Of a stretch of DNA of 64,000 bases, positions 28,094 through 37,785 are shown piece by piece. The stretch comes from Bog-532 sp963828445. GTDB taxonomy: Bacteria > Actinomycetota > Actinomycetes > Streptosporangiales > Streptosporangiaceae. Positions within the stretch are counted from its first letter, which is position 1. Every line of letters starts with the position of its first letter. The DNA lies in the NCBI GenBank assembly GCA_963828445.1, contig CAWHFP010000009.1:248001-312000 (forward strand), written 5' to 3'. The translations under genes and the position numbers were made by a program. The notes below the pieces were generated by a model. That model did no database searches. It was given only the letters and a program-made list of their open reading frames with translations, and was not told where the DNA came from.

Positions 28094-28423
28094 ACAGCCA
28101 GCCGAGCCGGGGACCGGCCGGGCCCGGGGACAACTCCGGGGACGACACCCGAGGCGGCCCTGGCCGACCTGCAACGCCGCAGCCAGCTCGCGCTGGGCGC
28201 CGCGTTCGTCGTGCTGATCGGGGCGGTGATCGCCTTCGCGCTGGGCGCGCGGCCGGTCGGCATCGTGCTGCTGGTGCTGATGCTGCTGGGCGGGATGGCC
28301 AGCTTCTGGTTCTCGGTCAAGTTCCGCAACCGCGCCGTGGCCGAGGCCCGGGTCGCCCGGCAGGCTCAGGCGGCCCGGGCCGCCGCCAGCGGTAAGAGGA
28401 AGCCCACCCGCCCCGGCGCTTGA
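28081..28423 (+). CDS. Small two-helix membrane protein, T7SS locus (frameshifted as sequenced)
   Basis: GTG 28081 opens a frame of about 20 polar residues. Near 28141 the sequence switches to the frame encoding TTPEAALADLQRRSQLALG and two membrane helices (AAFVVLIGAVIAFALGAR, GIVLLVLMLLGGMASFWFS), then a basic Ala-rich tail ending at 28423. Removing one G from TCCGGGGACG restores a 113-residue protein. As sequenced, only the GTG 28211 piece (70 residues) is intact. The domain order resembles the preceding small protein: two helices plus a basic tail. Last gene of the operon. Confidence 0.65.
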
Positions 28424-28452
28424 TTTCATATCGAAGGTCGGGGTCTGGCTGG

Positions 28453-31400
28453 TCACTCCGGTGCGGGCACCGTCACCGTGATCAGGTTCCCGTCGCCCAC
28501 GTTGAGCAGGGCCCGGCCCGGCTTGGGGCTCTCGCCGGTCAGGCCGCGGCTGAGCCGGACGCCGATCAGGTCGCCTTCCGGCAGCGTCTGCGGGGCGATC
28601 AGGCAGCCGCGGCGGGCCCGCCGCGCCTCCACGTGCCACCCGCCGAACCCGCCGCTCAGCGTCTCGGCGTCGCCGCCCACGATCAGGCCGTGGCCGTGGT
28701 CGGCCCCGAAGCTGATCAGCTTGCTGAGCTCGTCCTCGGCCTCACAGTCGCGGTGCCGCTCGGCGTCGTCGATGATGACCACACAAGGCCCGGCTGACGA
28801 CCCCAACGCCGCCGCGAACTCAGCCGCGCCCAGCTCCGGCCCCTCGAACGCGGCCACCACCCCGGGCTGGCCGGCCAGGTCCCGCAGCGGCGACGGCCGC
28901 GGCGTGACCAGGACCAGCTGGGTGCCCGCGGCCAGCAGCGAGCGGCCCATGGTGGCCAGGACCGTGCTGCGCCCGGACTTGGCCGGGCCGCCCACGATGA
29001 ACACCGGCAGGCCGTCGGCCAGGTTGGGGCCGAGGGCGGTCAGCTCGTCGCCGCCCACCCCGACCATGGCCCACAGCGGGCCCACGCTGCCCGGGCCGCC
29101 CCGGGTGCCGGTCTGGGCGGCCGGCCGCAGCTGCCAGGCCTCGTCGAAGCCGATCCGCGCGGGCAGCATGTCGACCCGGAACGGCCGCGCGCTCCGGGGC
29201 AGGCCGGCGTCGCGGCGCTGCGCGGCCGCGGCCACGGCGGCGATCGCGTCGGCCTGGCCGGGGCCGGAGCTGTCCTCGGCCAGCAGCGCGACCTGGGTCT
29301 CGATGCCGGAGCCGTTCCGGAACGCCCGCCCGGGTGGCACGTTGTCCGGCAGTTCCCGCGGCCGCAGCCCGATCATCCCGTAGTCGTCCCGGTCGGGCAG
29401 GCGGAAGGCCAGCTTGTCCTCGGTCATCGAGGAGATCCGGCCCGCGATCAGCGACCGGTCGCCGGTCATGACCAGGTGCACCCCGGCGCTGGCGCCCTCA
29501 CCGAGGATCTTGGTGACGATGTCGGCCAGCTGCCCGCCGCCCAGCTCCCCGAGCGAGGTGGTGAACCCCTCCCAGCGGTCGAGCAGGACCAGGATGTGGG
29601 GGAGGGCCGCGCCCGGGGCCCTGGCTGGCCGCGGCCGCCCGCTGCTCACCGATGCCCGCGAAGCCGCCCTCGGCCAGCAGGTCCTGGCGGCGGCTGACCT
29701 CGTCCCCGAGCCGGGTGATGAGCCGGACCGCCCGCTCGGTCTGGGTCCGGGTCACCACCGCCCCGCAGTGCGGCAGGCCGGTCAGCGGCAGCAGCGCCCC
29801 GTTGCCGCAGTCGATGCCGTACAGGTGCAGGTCGGCCACGGTGTTGGTGGCGGCGGCGGACGCGGCGATGGTGCGCAGCAGCTGGGACCGGCCGCTGCGC
29901 GGGCCGCCCGCCGCCATCAGGTGGCCGAACTCGGTCAGGTCGATCTGGGCGGGCTGCTGGGCCTGGGCCGCGGGCAGGTCGTCGATCCCGTAGGGGATCG
30001 GGGCCAGCGTGCCCGGCTCGGCCGGGTCCTGCAGGCGGCCCCGGGTCACGTCGCTGAGCAGCAGCGTCTCGGTCAGCGCGGGCAGCCACGGGCTGTGCTG
30101 GGGCCGGATCCGCAGCTCGCGGGCGGCGCCCCGGATGGCCTGGACCAGCACCTTGAGGTCGGTGACCTCTTCCTCCTGCCCCTGGGCCTTGGGCCGCTGC
30201 GGTTCGGGCCGCCCGACCCCGGCCCAGTCCAGCCGGGCCAGCCAGGGCCGCTCGCCCGCGCCCTGGTCGGTGCCGGGCCGGCGGCCCCCGACCCGGCCCG
30301 ACTGGAACGGCACCAGCGACGCGTGGCCGAGCCGGACGTAGCCGCGGCCCGGGGTGGACGGGGAGATGTGCGCGGCCTCCGGCGCCTCGATCACGTCCGC
30401 GCTCTCGCCCGAGTCGGTGACCCGCAGCGCGATCCGCAGGTTGGTGTTGGCCCGGATGTCGGCCGAGACCGCGCCGGTCGGGCGCTGGGTGGCCAGGATC
30501 AGGTGGATGCCCAGCGAACGGCCCCGCTGGGCGATGTTGACCAGGCCGGTGACGAAGTCGGGCAGGTCCCGGACCATGGACGCGAACTCGTCGATGACGA
30601 TCAGCAGCCGGGGCAGCGGCTCCAGCCGGCTGGCCTGCTGGCTGTACTGGCCGGCCCGTTCCTGCTTGATCGTGTAGTCCTCGATGTCCTTGGCGTCGGC
30701 CGCGGCCAGGATGTGCTCGCGCCGGGTCAGCTCGGCCGACAGCGACACCAGGGCCCGCTCGACCAGGTGGGCGTCCAGGTCGGTGACCATGCCCACGGTG
30801 TGCGGAAGCTGGACGCAGTCCTTGAACGCGCTGCCGCCCTTGTAGTCGACCAGCACGAACGTCATGGCCTCGGGCCGGTTGGCCACCGCCAGCGACGCGA
30901 CCAGCGTCTGCAGCAGCTCCGACTTACCGGAGCCGGTGGTCCCGGCGACCAGGCCGTGCGGGCCGTCCCGGCGCAGGTCGATGCCGAACGGCCCGTCGTA
31001 GGACTCGCCCAGCACGGCCAGGGTGGACCGGCCGCCGGTGCTCCAGCCGGCCACGATCGGGTCCGGGGCCGGTGGCTCCAGGCCGAGCACGTCCAGCAGC
31101 CGGCAGGCGTCCGGCAGGCCGGCCCCGTCGTCGCTGTCGCTGACGTCCCGGACCGGGGCCATGCCCCGGGCCAGCCGGGCGCACCAGGACACCCCGACGT
31201 GGTCGGGGCGCACCCCGGCCACGGTGTCCTCGCTCATCTGCTGGACCCGCAGCCCGCCGCGCTCGACGGTGGTGACCGCCTGGCACTCGGCGGGCAGCAG
31301 CCGCTCGTCGGCGTCCAGGCAGATGGCGAAGATCCCGGCCTGGGGGCCCTCGCGCAGGATCTGCACCGCGCCCGGCAGCATGCGCAGCTTCCGCGACCCG

Positions 31401-32959
31401 TCGAACACCACCACGATGTCCTGCCGGAACGTGACCTGCGATCCCACCGGGCCCATGCCCGCGTCGCGCTGGGCCCGCTGCCGGTCGGTCAGGATCGACA
31501 GCAGCTCGGCGATCCGGCCCGCCACCGTCTCGGCGTCGTTCCCGATCAGCGCGACCGCGCGACCGTCGGCGGACCGGCAGTGCGGCAGCCACTTGGCCCA
31601 CTCCCACGACGACCGCCCGGAGGAGTCGGTGAGCACGTAGAGCTGCAGGTCGTTGGGGCTGTGCAGGGTGGCCGCCTGGGCCACCAGCCAGCGGCCCACG
31701 CTGCGCGGGGCGTCGTCCGGCCCGGCCACGCCGAGCACGCCGCGCTCCCGCAGCGGCACCGCCACCGGGGCGTCCGGCACCTCCCAGACCACGGTCCGGC
31801 GGTGCTCGTCCTGGGTCGGGTCGGCCAGTTCCACCGCGGACGGCAGGTCGGCCGTGCCCACCCGCAGCAGCAGGTAGTCGGGGTCGGTGCGGCGGCGCTC
31901 CCACAGCCGCTGCCGGGGGCCGGACGCGATGGTCAGCACCACCGCCGGGTCCGGGCAGTCGGACCGGCGCTGGACCCGCTCGGCGGCCAGGGCTTCCCGG
32001 GCGTCGGCCTCGATCCGGGCCTTGTGCTCGGCGTAGGACTTCATGTCCTCGGCGTGGGACCGGCGTCCGTGCCGCCGGTCGGAGATGTGGTTGCCGAGCA
32101 GCATGACCGGGCTGAGCGCGCACATGGCCAGCATGTAGATCTCGTGCAGGAACACCGCCATGGCCACCCCGGCCAGCACCGGCAGCACGGCCATCAGGAT
32201 CGGCATCGGCCGCCGGTCCTGGGCCCCGGGCGGCCGGGGCAGCGAGAACCGGGTCGGCCGCTGCGGCGGCAGCAGCCGGGGCGGCCGGTTGAAGTCGACG
32301 GCGGCCCCGTCGTCCGAGGGGTGCAGCGCGGCGTCCGGCGCCTCGTACGGGGCCAGGCCCAGCAGCGTGTCACCCACGCTGATCAGCTGGCCCGGCCACC
32401 AGGGGGCCGGGCCGGTGAGCGGCTCGCGGTCCAGTTCGGCCGGCACGTCGTCGTAGGGCATGACCGTGCAGTCGCCGCGGTGGTCCACGCTGACCCGCAG
32501 GGCCAGGGCGGGCAGCCGCGGGTCGCCGATCACGATGTGCGCGGGCGCGGCCCCGCCGATGTCGGCCTCGCCCAGCGTGAGCCGGTGCACGCCCCCGGCG
32601 GCCGGGCCCCCGGCCACCTGGATCTCGATCACCCCGCGGGGCTCGGGCCGCAGGCTGCCGGCCGGGCTGCCCAGGCTGACCACGCAGCCCTGCCGGATGG
32701 GTGATTCGCCCAGGGTCTGATCGGGCCGGACCAGCTGCTGGTCCACGAACACCCTGCTGCCCGCCGCCCCGCCCGCCGGGGTCCGGGGCCCCGGGAACCG
32801 GAGCACCCCGGGCGGCGGGGCGGCGGGAATCGGCCCGGTCTGCAGCAGACGGTCCAGCTCCCCGGCGACCTCGGCCACCGGGGTGGCCGGGTCCGCCTCG
32901 AGCAGCACGTCGGCCTGCCGCCGGGCCGCGGGGGAGACGATGGTCAGCGCGAGCCTCAT
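28453..32959 (-). CDS. eccC: EssC/EccC-like FHA-FtsK/SpoIIIE T7SS ATPase (one frameshift as sequenced)
   Basis: Motor ATPase of type VII secretion. ATG 32957-32959 (GGAGGA upstream). Removing one G from CCAGGGCC near 29615 joins two frames into 1501 residues. An N-terminal ubiquitin-like/FHA region (about 1-205) is followed by two membrane helices (about 250-290). ATPase 1 has a full Walker A with Lys679 (GTTGSGKSELL), VLVDYKGG and LLIVIDEFASM. ATPases 2 and 3 have Arg in place of the P-loop Lys (GGPRSGRSQLL, GGPAKSGRSTVL). FHA plus two helices plus a single chain is the firmicute EssC arrangement rather than split EccCa/EccCb. It runs opposite to the T7SS effector genes and is followed upstream by WXG100 at 33000. 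Confidence 0.88.
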
Positions 32960-32999
32960 CGCCGTCCTCCGGCCGGCCCGGCGGCCCCGGGCCTGGGTG

Positions 33000-33296
33000 T
33001 CACTTCTTGAGCGCGGCCGCGAGCTGGGTGTCGGTCTCGTGGAAGGCCTTGGCCGCGGCGTTGAGGTAGGACGCCATGCCGTTGAGGCCGTCCATCATCT
33101 TGCGGGCACCCTGGGTGAACTCTGTGTAGGACTGCTCGAACTGCTTGCTGGAGGTGTCGGTCACGTACCCGCCCTGCACCAGCTGGTTGATCATGTTCTG
33201 CAGGTTGGTCAGGTCGCCGTTGATCTGCTTCTCGCCTGCGTTCAGGCGGGTAGCGGCGCTCTGCATCTCTGCGTAAGTGACGTTGACGTTTGCCAC
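33000..33296 (-). CDS. WXG100 family protein, EsxA-like
   Basis: 98 residues from GTG 33294-33296, with AAGGGA upstream. It has the canonical WXG100 length and helix-turn-helix pattern: YAEMQSAATRLNAGEKQING, LQNMINQLVQGGYVTD, FEQSYTEFTQGARKMMDGLN, then ETDTQLAAALKK. The usual Trp of the WxG turn is absent here; GGYVTDTSSKQF occupies that place. The C-terminal FHETDTQLA holds a Tyr-free version of the YxxxD/E-type export signal, with the acidic residue kept. It is probably the main substrate or co-factor of the ATPase gene 40 bp downstream, with which it is co-transcribed. Confidence 0.85.
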   Translation of the reverse strand: MANVNVTYAEMQSAATRLNAGEKQINGDLTNLQNMINQLVQGGYVTDTSSKQFEQSYTEFTQGARKMMDGLNGMASYLNAAAKAFHETDTQLAAALKK

Positions 33297-33794
33297 GGCC
33301 GGGATCCCTTCGGTTCGGTGTGTTCCTGGCGGTTGCCGGTGCGTCCCCCCGCGGGGTCTGTTGTAGGCGACCACGATCGGCTGCGCCCGGTGGTTCACCG
33401 GCGGCCCGTTGGACGGCCCCCTGGCTGGCCCGTGCGGGCATCCCCATGGGCGGTCAATTCGCCGGTCGAGCATGGCACCGGCCCGAGATGTGCCGCAACC
33501 AATTCTTCGCGAGAAGTGCGGTAATTGACCGTATTGTTGCCGCCCGGCTACTTGAAAAATGAACCATTTGCCGCCGGTTGAACCGTTTGCGGCCGGTGTC
33601 CGTAGACCGAGATGGCCAGCCGGTGTTGAGCCATGGTGATGATCAGGCCCGCTGTGTTACCAGTTGGCGAAATTGGGGTCATTCGTTCATTTGCTGGGAT
33701 ACATTCGCACCGCTGCACCCGTGGGCATCAATGTCGCGGTGTGCTACCGAATACGTGCTGTAGGCAGTGCTTGCAGGTGGGGAGTTGCCAAGCG
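33297..33794. promoter_or_regulatory. Divergent intergenic region, WXG100-eccC / Tad operon
   Basis: This 498-bp spacer separates the two secretion loci. The part at 33500-33570 is AT-rich. It contains a possible rightward promoter with TTGACC at 33525-33530 and TACTTG at 33549-33554 (18-bp spacer). No reading frame in the spacer looks like a protein. A leader of about 230 nt would then precede the first Tad gene. The leftward promoter of the WXG100 gene must lie in 33300-33500. Confidence 0.45.
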
Positions 33795-34595
33795 ATGTCC
33801 AGCAATCGCGGGACCATGCACCGGGGGCTGGCGCCCAACGGGGAACCTCAGGGCGACTGGGCCCAGCCGACCGCGCCGTCCGCCCGCAAGCTCCCGGGTG
33901 CTCCCCGGGAGCGCAAGCCCGCGCTGGCCGCGCTGGCCGTGGTGCTGATCCTGGGCGGTGCGCTGGCGGTCGGGTACCTCATGCTGCAGAACTCCAAGCA
34001 GGTCGACGCCATCCAGATCACCCAGCAGATCGGCCAGGGACAGCAGATCCCGCAGAGCGCCATGCAGGAGGTGCAGGTCCCGGCCAACACCGGCCTGCAC
34101 TACGTGCCGTGGTCGCAGGCCAGCCAGGTGGCCCGGTTCTTCGCGGCCGAGACCATCCCGCCCGGGACCCTGCTGACCTCCACCATGGCGGTCCGGACCA
34201 ACCAGCTGACCAACGGCAAGGCCGTGATGGGGCTGGCGCTCAAGGACGGCCAGCTGCCGGCCGGCCTGGCCGTGGGTGACCACATCAACCTCTACGAGGT
34301 CAGCGACGCCGCCGAGTCCTGCCCGGGGCCGCCCGGCTCGCTGCTGTCCGGCGACGCGGTGGTGCTCGGGATGTCAGCGGCGTCGGCCGCGTCCAGCAGC
34401 GCGGTCGCGGACGTGGAGGTCGCGCTCAGCCCGGCCACCGCGGGCGCGGTGGCCTGCAGCGCCTCCAACGGCATTCTCGGGGTGGCGATCGACCCGGGCA
34501 GCTCGGTGTCCCAGGGCGCCGGGACCACGTTCCCGGGCACCAGCACGTCCACCGCGCCCAGCCAGTCGTCCTCGCCCACCGGTTCGGCGGGCTGA
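33795..34595 (+). CDS. SAF-domain (CpaB/RcpC-like) Tad pilus assembly protein
   Basis: 266 residues from ATG 33795 after GGGGAG. Cytoplasmic N terminus of about 55 residues, one membrane helix (ALAALAVVLILGGALAVGYL), then an extracytoplasmic SAF domain: IGQGQQIPQSAMQEVQV, FFAAETIPPGTLLTSTM, and LKDGQLPAGLAVGDHINLY. The Ser/Thr/Pro-rich C terminus is typical of cell-wall exposure. CpaB/RcpC proteins stabilise the Tad machine. In actinobacteria this SAF protein regularly opens the Tad operon. The next gene starts 2 nt after its stop. Confidence 0.82.
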   Translation: MSSNRGTMHRGLAPNGEPQGDWAQPTAPSARKLPGAPRERKPALAALAVVLILGGALAVGYLMLQNSKQVDAIQITQQIGQGQQIPQSAMQEVQVPANTGLHYVPWSQASQVARFFAAETIPPGTLLTSTMAVRTNQLTNGKAVMGLALKDGQLPAGLAVGDHINLYEVSDAAESCPGPPGSLLSGDAVVLGMSAASAASSSAVADVEVALSPATAGAVACSASNGILGVAIDPGSSVSQGAGTTFPGTSTSTAPSQSSSPTGSAG

Positions 34596-34597
34596 GG

Positions 34598-35539
34598 ATG
34601 GCGCTGATCGCTGTCGCCGCTGACAAGGGCGCGCCCGGGGTCACCACCACCGCGCTGGCCCTGGCCGCGGTCTGGCCCCGCCCGGTGCTGCTGGCCGAGT
34701 GCGACCCGGCCGGCGGCGACCTGGTCTACCGGCTCCCGGCCGCCGACGGTGACCGGCTGGACCCGCGCCGCGGCCTGCTCAGCCTGGCCGTGGCCGCCCG
34801 CCGCGGCCTGCAGCCCCAGCAGATCTGGGAGCACGTGCAGAAGCTGAACGGCGGGCTGGACGTGCTGACCGGGGTGACCAACGCCGACCAGGGCGCCGGC
34901 CTGAACCTGCTGTGGGGCCCGGTCGGCCGGGTGCTGGCCGCCAACACCGAGGCCGACGTGATCGCCGACTGTGGCCGCCTGGGCGTGGACGGCCCGCTCT
35001 ACGACCTGCTGGCCGAGGCGTCCCTGGTCGTCCTGGTCACCCGGGCCAGCCTGGGCGAGGTGATCCGGTTGCGGGACCGGGCCGCGGCCATCGCGGCCGG
35101 CCTGCGCAAGCGGAACCGCCCGGGCCTGCTGGCCGACGTGGTGGTCGTCGCCGACTACAAGCACTTCCGGACCTCGATCGCCGAGATCGGCGAGGCCCTC
35201 AGCCAGACCTCGGCCCCGGCCCGGGTGGCCGGCGGCCTGGCCGACGACAGCAAGGGCGCCGACCTGCTGCGCGGTGAGTGGGGCGGCAAGCTCGACAAGT
35301 CGCTGCTGATCCGGACGGCCCGCGACATCGCCGAGCACCTGGTGTCCCGGCTGCCCACCGCCGAACCGGACGCCGGGCCGGGACCGGCTCCGGCCCCGGC
35401 CAACTGGGAGCCCGAGCCGGCCTCCCGCCGGCACGCCGCCGTCCGCGGCTACCCGGCCCCGCCCCCGGCGGACAGCGGGCCGGGGCTGATGCGGCCGGAC
35501 GAACCGCACGTGGCCAGTCCCGGCCAGCCGGGGCGGTGA
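34598..35539 (+). CDS. CpaE/TadZ-like P-loop ATPase
   Basis: 313 residues from ATG 34598. MinD/ParA-superfamily protein that localises the Tad machine. The deviant Walker A is KGAPGVTTTALALA, with the usual catalytic second Lys replaced by Thr, as in many actinobacterial CpaE-like proteins. LLAECDPAGGDLVYRLP follows, as does the IADCGRL strand. The C-terminal 60 residues are Pro/Arg-rich and disordered. No receiver domain, unlike proteobacterial CpaE. It lies between the SAF protein and CpaF with gaps of 2 and 6 bp. Confidence 0.82.
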   Translation: MALIAVAADKGAPGVTTTALALAAVWPRPVLLAECDPAGGDLVYRLPAADGDRLDPRRGLLSLAVAARRGLQPQQIWEHVQKLNGGLDVLTGVTNADQGAGLNLLWGPVGRVLAANTEADVIADCGRLGVDGPLYDLLAEASLVVLVTRASLGEVIRLRDRAAAIAAGLRKRNRPGLLADVVVVADYKHFRTSIAEIGEALSQTSAPARVAGGLADDSKGADLLRGEWGGKLDKSLLIRTARDIAEHLVSRLPTAEPDAGPGPAPAPANWEPEPASRRHAAVRGYPAPPPADSGPGLMRPDEPHVASPGQPGR

Positions 35540-35545
35540 CGGCGG

Positions 35546-36847
35546 ATGGACCACAGCATCGTCAAGCGGCTGCGCGGCGAGGTCGGCGACCGGCTGGCCG
35601 AGCAGCGCCGCCTGGACGCGGCCACCGGCGTCCCGCCCATGTCCGGCGAGGACGAGCGGCAGTACGCCCGGGCCCTGATCTCCCACGTGCTCGAGGACCA
35701 CGCCCGGGGTGAGATCACCGCGGGCCGGTCGCCGCTCGACGCCCAGGACGAAGAGGAACTGGCCGAGGCCATCCACGCCGCCCTGTTCGGGGTGGGCCGG
35801 CTCCAGCCGCTGCTGGAAGACCAGCAGATCGAGAACATCGACATCAACGGCTGCGACCGGGTGTTCATCAGCTACGCCGACGGCCACGAGGCCATGGCCC
35901 AGCCGGTGGCCGAGAGCGACGAGGAACTGGTCGAGCTGATCCAGGTGCTGGCCGCCTACTCGGGGCTGTCCAGCCGGCCGTTCGACACCGCCAACCCGCA
36001 GCTGGACCTGCGGCTGCCCGACGGCTCCCGGCTGTCGGCGGTGATGGACGTGACCCTGCGGCCGGCCATCTCCATCCGGCGGTCCCGGATGGGCAAGGTG
36101 TTCCTGGCCGACCTGGTCGGCAACGGGACGATCGGCCCGGACGTCGCCTCGTTCCTGGCCGCGGCGGTCGCGGCCCGGAAGAACATCATGATCGCGGGGG
36201 CGACCAACGCCGGCAAGACCACGCTGCTGCGGGCGCTGGCCAACCAGATCCCCGGCGAGGAACGGCTCATCACCGTGGAACGGGCCCTGGAACTGGGCCT
36301 GGACTTCTTCCCCGAACTGCATCCCAACGTGGTCGCGTTCGAGGAGCGCCTGCCCAACATGGAGGGCCTGGGCGCCATCACCATGGCCGAACTGGTCCGC
36401 CGCAGCCTGCGCATGAACCCGAGCCGGGTCATCGTGGGTGAGGTGCTGGGCGACGAGATCGTCACCATGCTCAACGCGATGAGCCAGGGCAACGACGGCT
36501 CGCTGTCGACCATCCACGCCAACTCCTCGCTCGAGGTGTTCAACCGCATCTCGACCTACGCGATCCAGGCCACCGAGCGGCTGCCGGTCGAGGCCACGCA
36601 CATGCTGATCGCCGGGGCCATCGACTTCGTGGTGTTCATCGAGAAGCGCAACGAATACAGCCGGGGTGGCCGGCTGCGCCGGTTCGTCAACAGCGTCCGT
36701 GAGGTCACCGGGGTGGACGGCCGGGTGCTGTCCAGCGAGGTGTTCACGCCCGGCCCGGACGGCCAGGCGGTCGCGCACGCGCCCGTGTCCTGCCTGCCCG
36801 AGCTGAGCCAGTTCGGCTACGACCCGGCCGTGCGAGGCTGGGCATGA
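35546..36847 (+). CDS. cpaF: CpaF/TadA secretion ATPase
   Basis: 433 residues from ATG 35546. Hexameric type II/IV secretion ATPase that powers Tad/Flp pilus assembly. The N-terminal helical domain has IENIDINGCDRVFISYADG. The ATPase core has Walker A Lys224 (GATNAGKTTLLRAL), the Asp-box-like LITVERALELGLD, and Walker B SRVIVGEVLGDEIVTMLNAM followed by GNDGSLSTIHANSS, the His-box. Length and motifs are complete. The stop overlaps the tadB start (ATGA), so the two are translationally coupled. Confidence 0.92.
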   Translation: MDHSIVKRLRGEVGDRLAEQRRLDAATGVPPMSGEDERQYARALISHVLEDHARGEITAGRSPLDAQDEEELAEAIHAALFGVGRLQPLLEDQQIENIDINGCDRVFISYADGHEAMAQPVAESDEELVELIQVLAAYSGLSSRPFDTANPQLDLRLPDGSRLSAVMDVTLRPAISIRRSRMGKVFLADLVGNGTIGPDVASFLAAAVAARKNIMIAGATNAGKTTLLRALANQIPGEERLITVERALELGLDFFPELHPNVVAFEERLPNMEGLGAITMAELVRRSLRMNPSRVIVGEVLGDEIVTMLNAMSQGNDGSLSTIHANSSLEVFNRISTYAIQATERLPVEATHMLIAGAIDFVVFIEKRNEYSRGGRLRRFVNSVREVTGVDGRVLSSEVFTPGPDGQAVAHAPVSCLPELSQFGYDPAVRGWA

Positions 36848-37785
36848 GCGGGGCCGGGCTGTACCCGCTGCTCGGCATCGTGGCCGGCGCGGTCGTCGGG
36901 GGCGCCCTGTTCCTGCTGATCGTGGCCATCCGCGGGGTCGAGCCCAAGCCTCCCAGCACCCGGGCCAGCAAGCTCGAGCAGGCGCTGCGGGACGTGGTCA
37001 GCACCCGCGGCGCCGTCGCGCTGATCCTCGGCGCGCTGACCCTGCTCGCCACCCGCTGGGTGGTGGCCGCGATCGGGATCGCGCTGCTGGCCCTGGGCTG
37101 GCGGTCGCTGGGCGGCGCCGCGTCCGAGCGGCGGGCCATGGACCGGCTGGACGGGCTGGCCGCCTGGACCGAGTCGCTGCGGGACACGATCGCCGGCGCC
37201 GTCGGCCTGGAACAGGCCATCCCGTCCTCGCTGCGGGCCGCCGCCCCGTCGCTGCGGGAGCCACTGGCCCGGCTGGTGGACCGCCTGCACACCCGGATGC
37301 CGATGCCGGACGCGCTGCGCCGGTTCGCCGACGACATCGACGATCCCGGCGCCGACCTGATCATCGCCGCCCTGATCATCAACTCCCGGCTGCGCGGGCC
37401 CGGCCTGCGCGACCTGCTGACCGGTCTGTCCGGTTCGGTGCGGGAGGAGCTGGACGTGCGGCGCAAGGTCAACGCCGAACGCCGGTCAACCCGCCGCAGC
37501 GTGCAGATTGTCGTGCTGGTGGCGGTGGCGGTGGCGCTGCTCATGGCCATCTTCAATCATCACTACGTCCAGATCTACGACAGTGCCTTCGGCCAGGTCA
37601 TCCTGGTTGTCGTGGCCGCCTTCTACGCGGCCGGCTTCTTCTGGCTGCGCCGGCTGGCCCATTTCGACAGCCCGGAACGGCTGCTGGCCGAGCCGGGGCC
37701 GCCCGGGCCCGGCGGTGCGCCGCAGACGGTCGCGGCCTGGCGGCAGCAGGAAACCGTGCCCGCCGGGTCAAGGGGTGAGGCATGA
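36844..37785 (+). CDS. tadB: TadB-like inner-membrane platform protein
   Basis: 313 residues from ATG 36844. Type II secretion F-domain protein. Helices at the N terminus (LLGIVAGAVVGGALFLLIVA), a second pair near residues 55-85, a cytoplasmic F domain with LDGLAAWTESLRDTIAGAVG and DDPGADLIIAALIINSRLRG, and a C-terminal helix pair (IVVLVAVAVALLMAIF; VILVVVAAFYAAGFFWL). It forms the pilus platform with TadC. Overlaps both neighbours by ATGA. Confidence 0.88.
   Translation: MSGAGLYPLLGIVAGAVVGGALFLLIVAIRGVEPKPPSTRASKLEQALRDVVSTRGAVALILGALTLLATRWVVAAIGIALLALGWRSLGGAASERRAMDRLDGLAAWTESLRDTIAGAVGLEQAIPSSLRAAAPSLREPLARLVDRLHTRMPMPDALRRFADDIDDPGADLIIAALIINSRLRGPGLRDLLTGLSGSVREELDVRRKVNAERRSTRRSVQIVVLVAVAVALLMAIFNHHYVQIYDSAFGQVILVVVAAFYAAGFFWLRRLAHFDSPERLLAEPGPPGPGGAPQTVAAWRQQETVPAGSRGEA

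Noticed and set aside
29414..32704. Nearly 1100-residue open frame opposite eccC
   Set aside because: Antisense shadow without motifs; the eccC frame has FHA, FtsK and Walker motifs.
34292..36778. 828-residue minus-strand frame across the Tad genes
   Set aside because: Crosses three real genes with Tad motifs on the + strand and has shadow composition.
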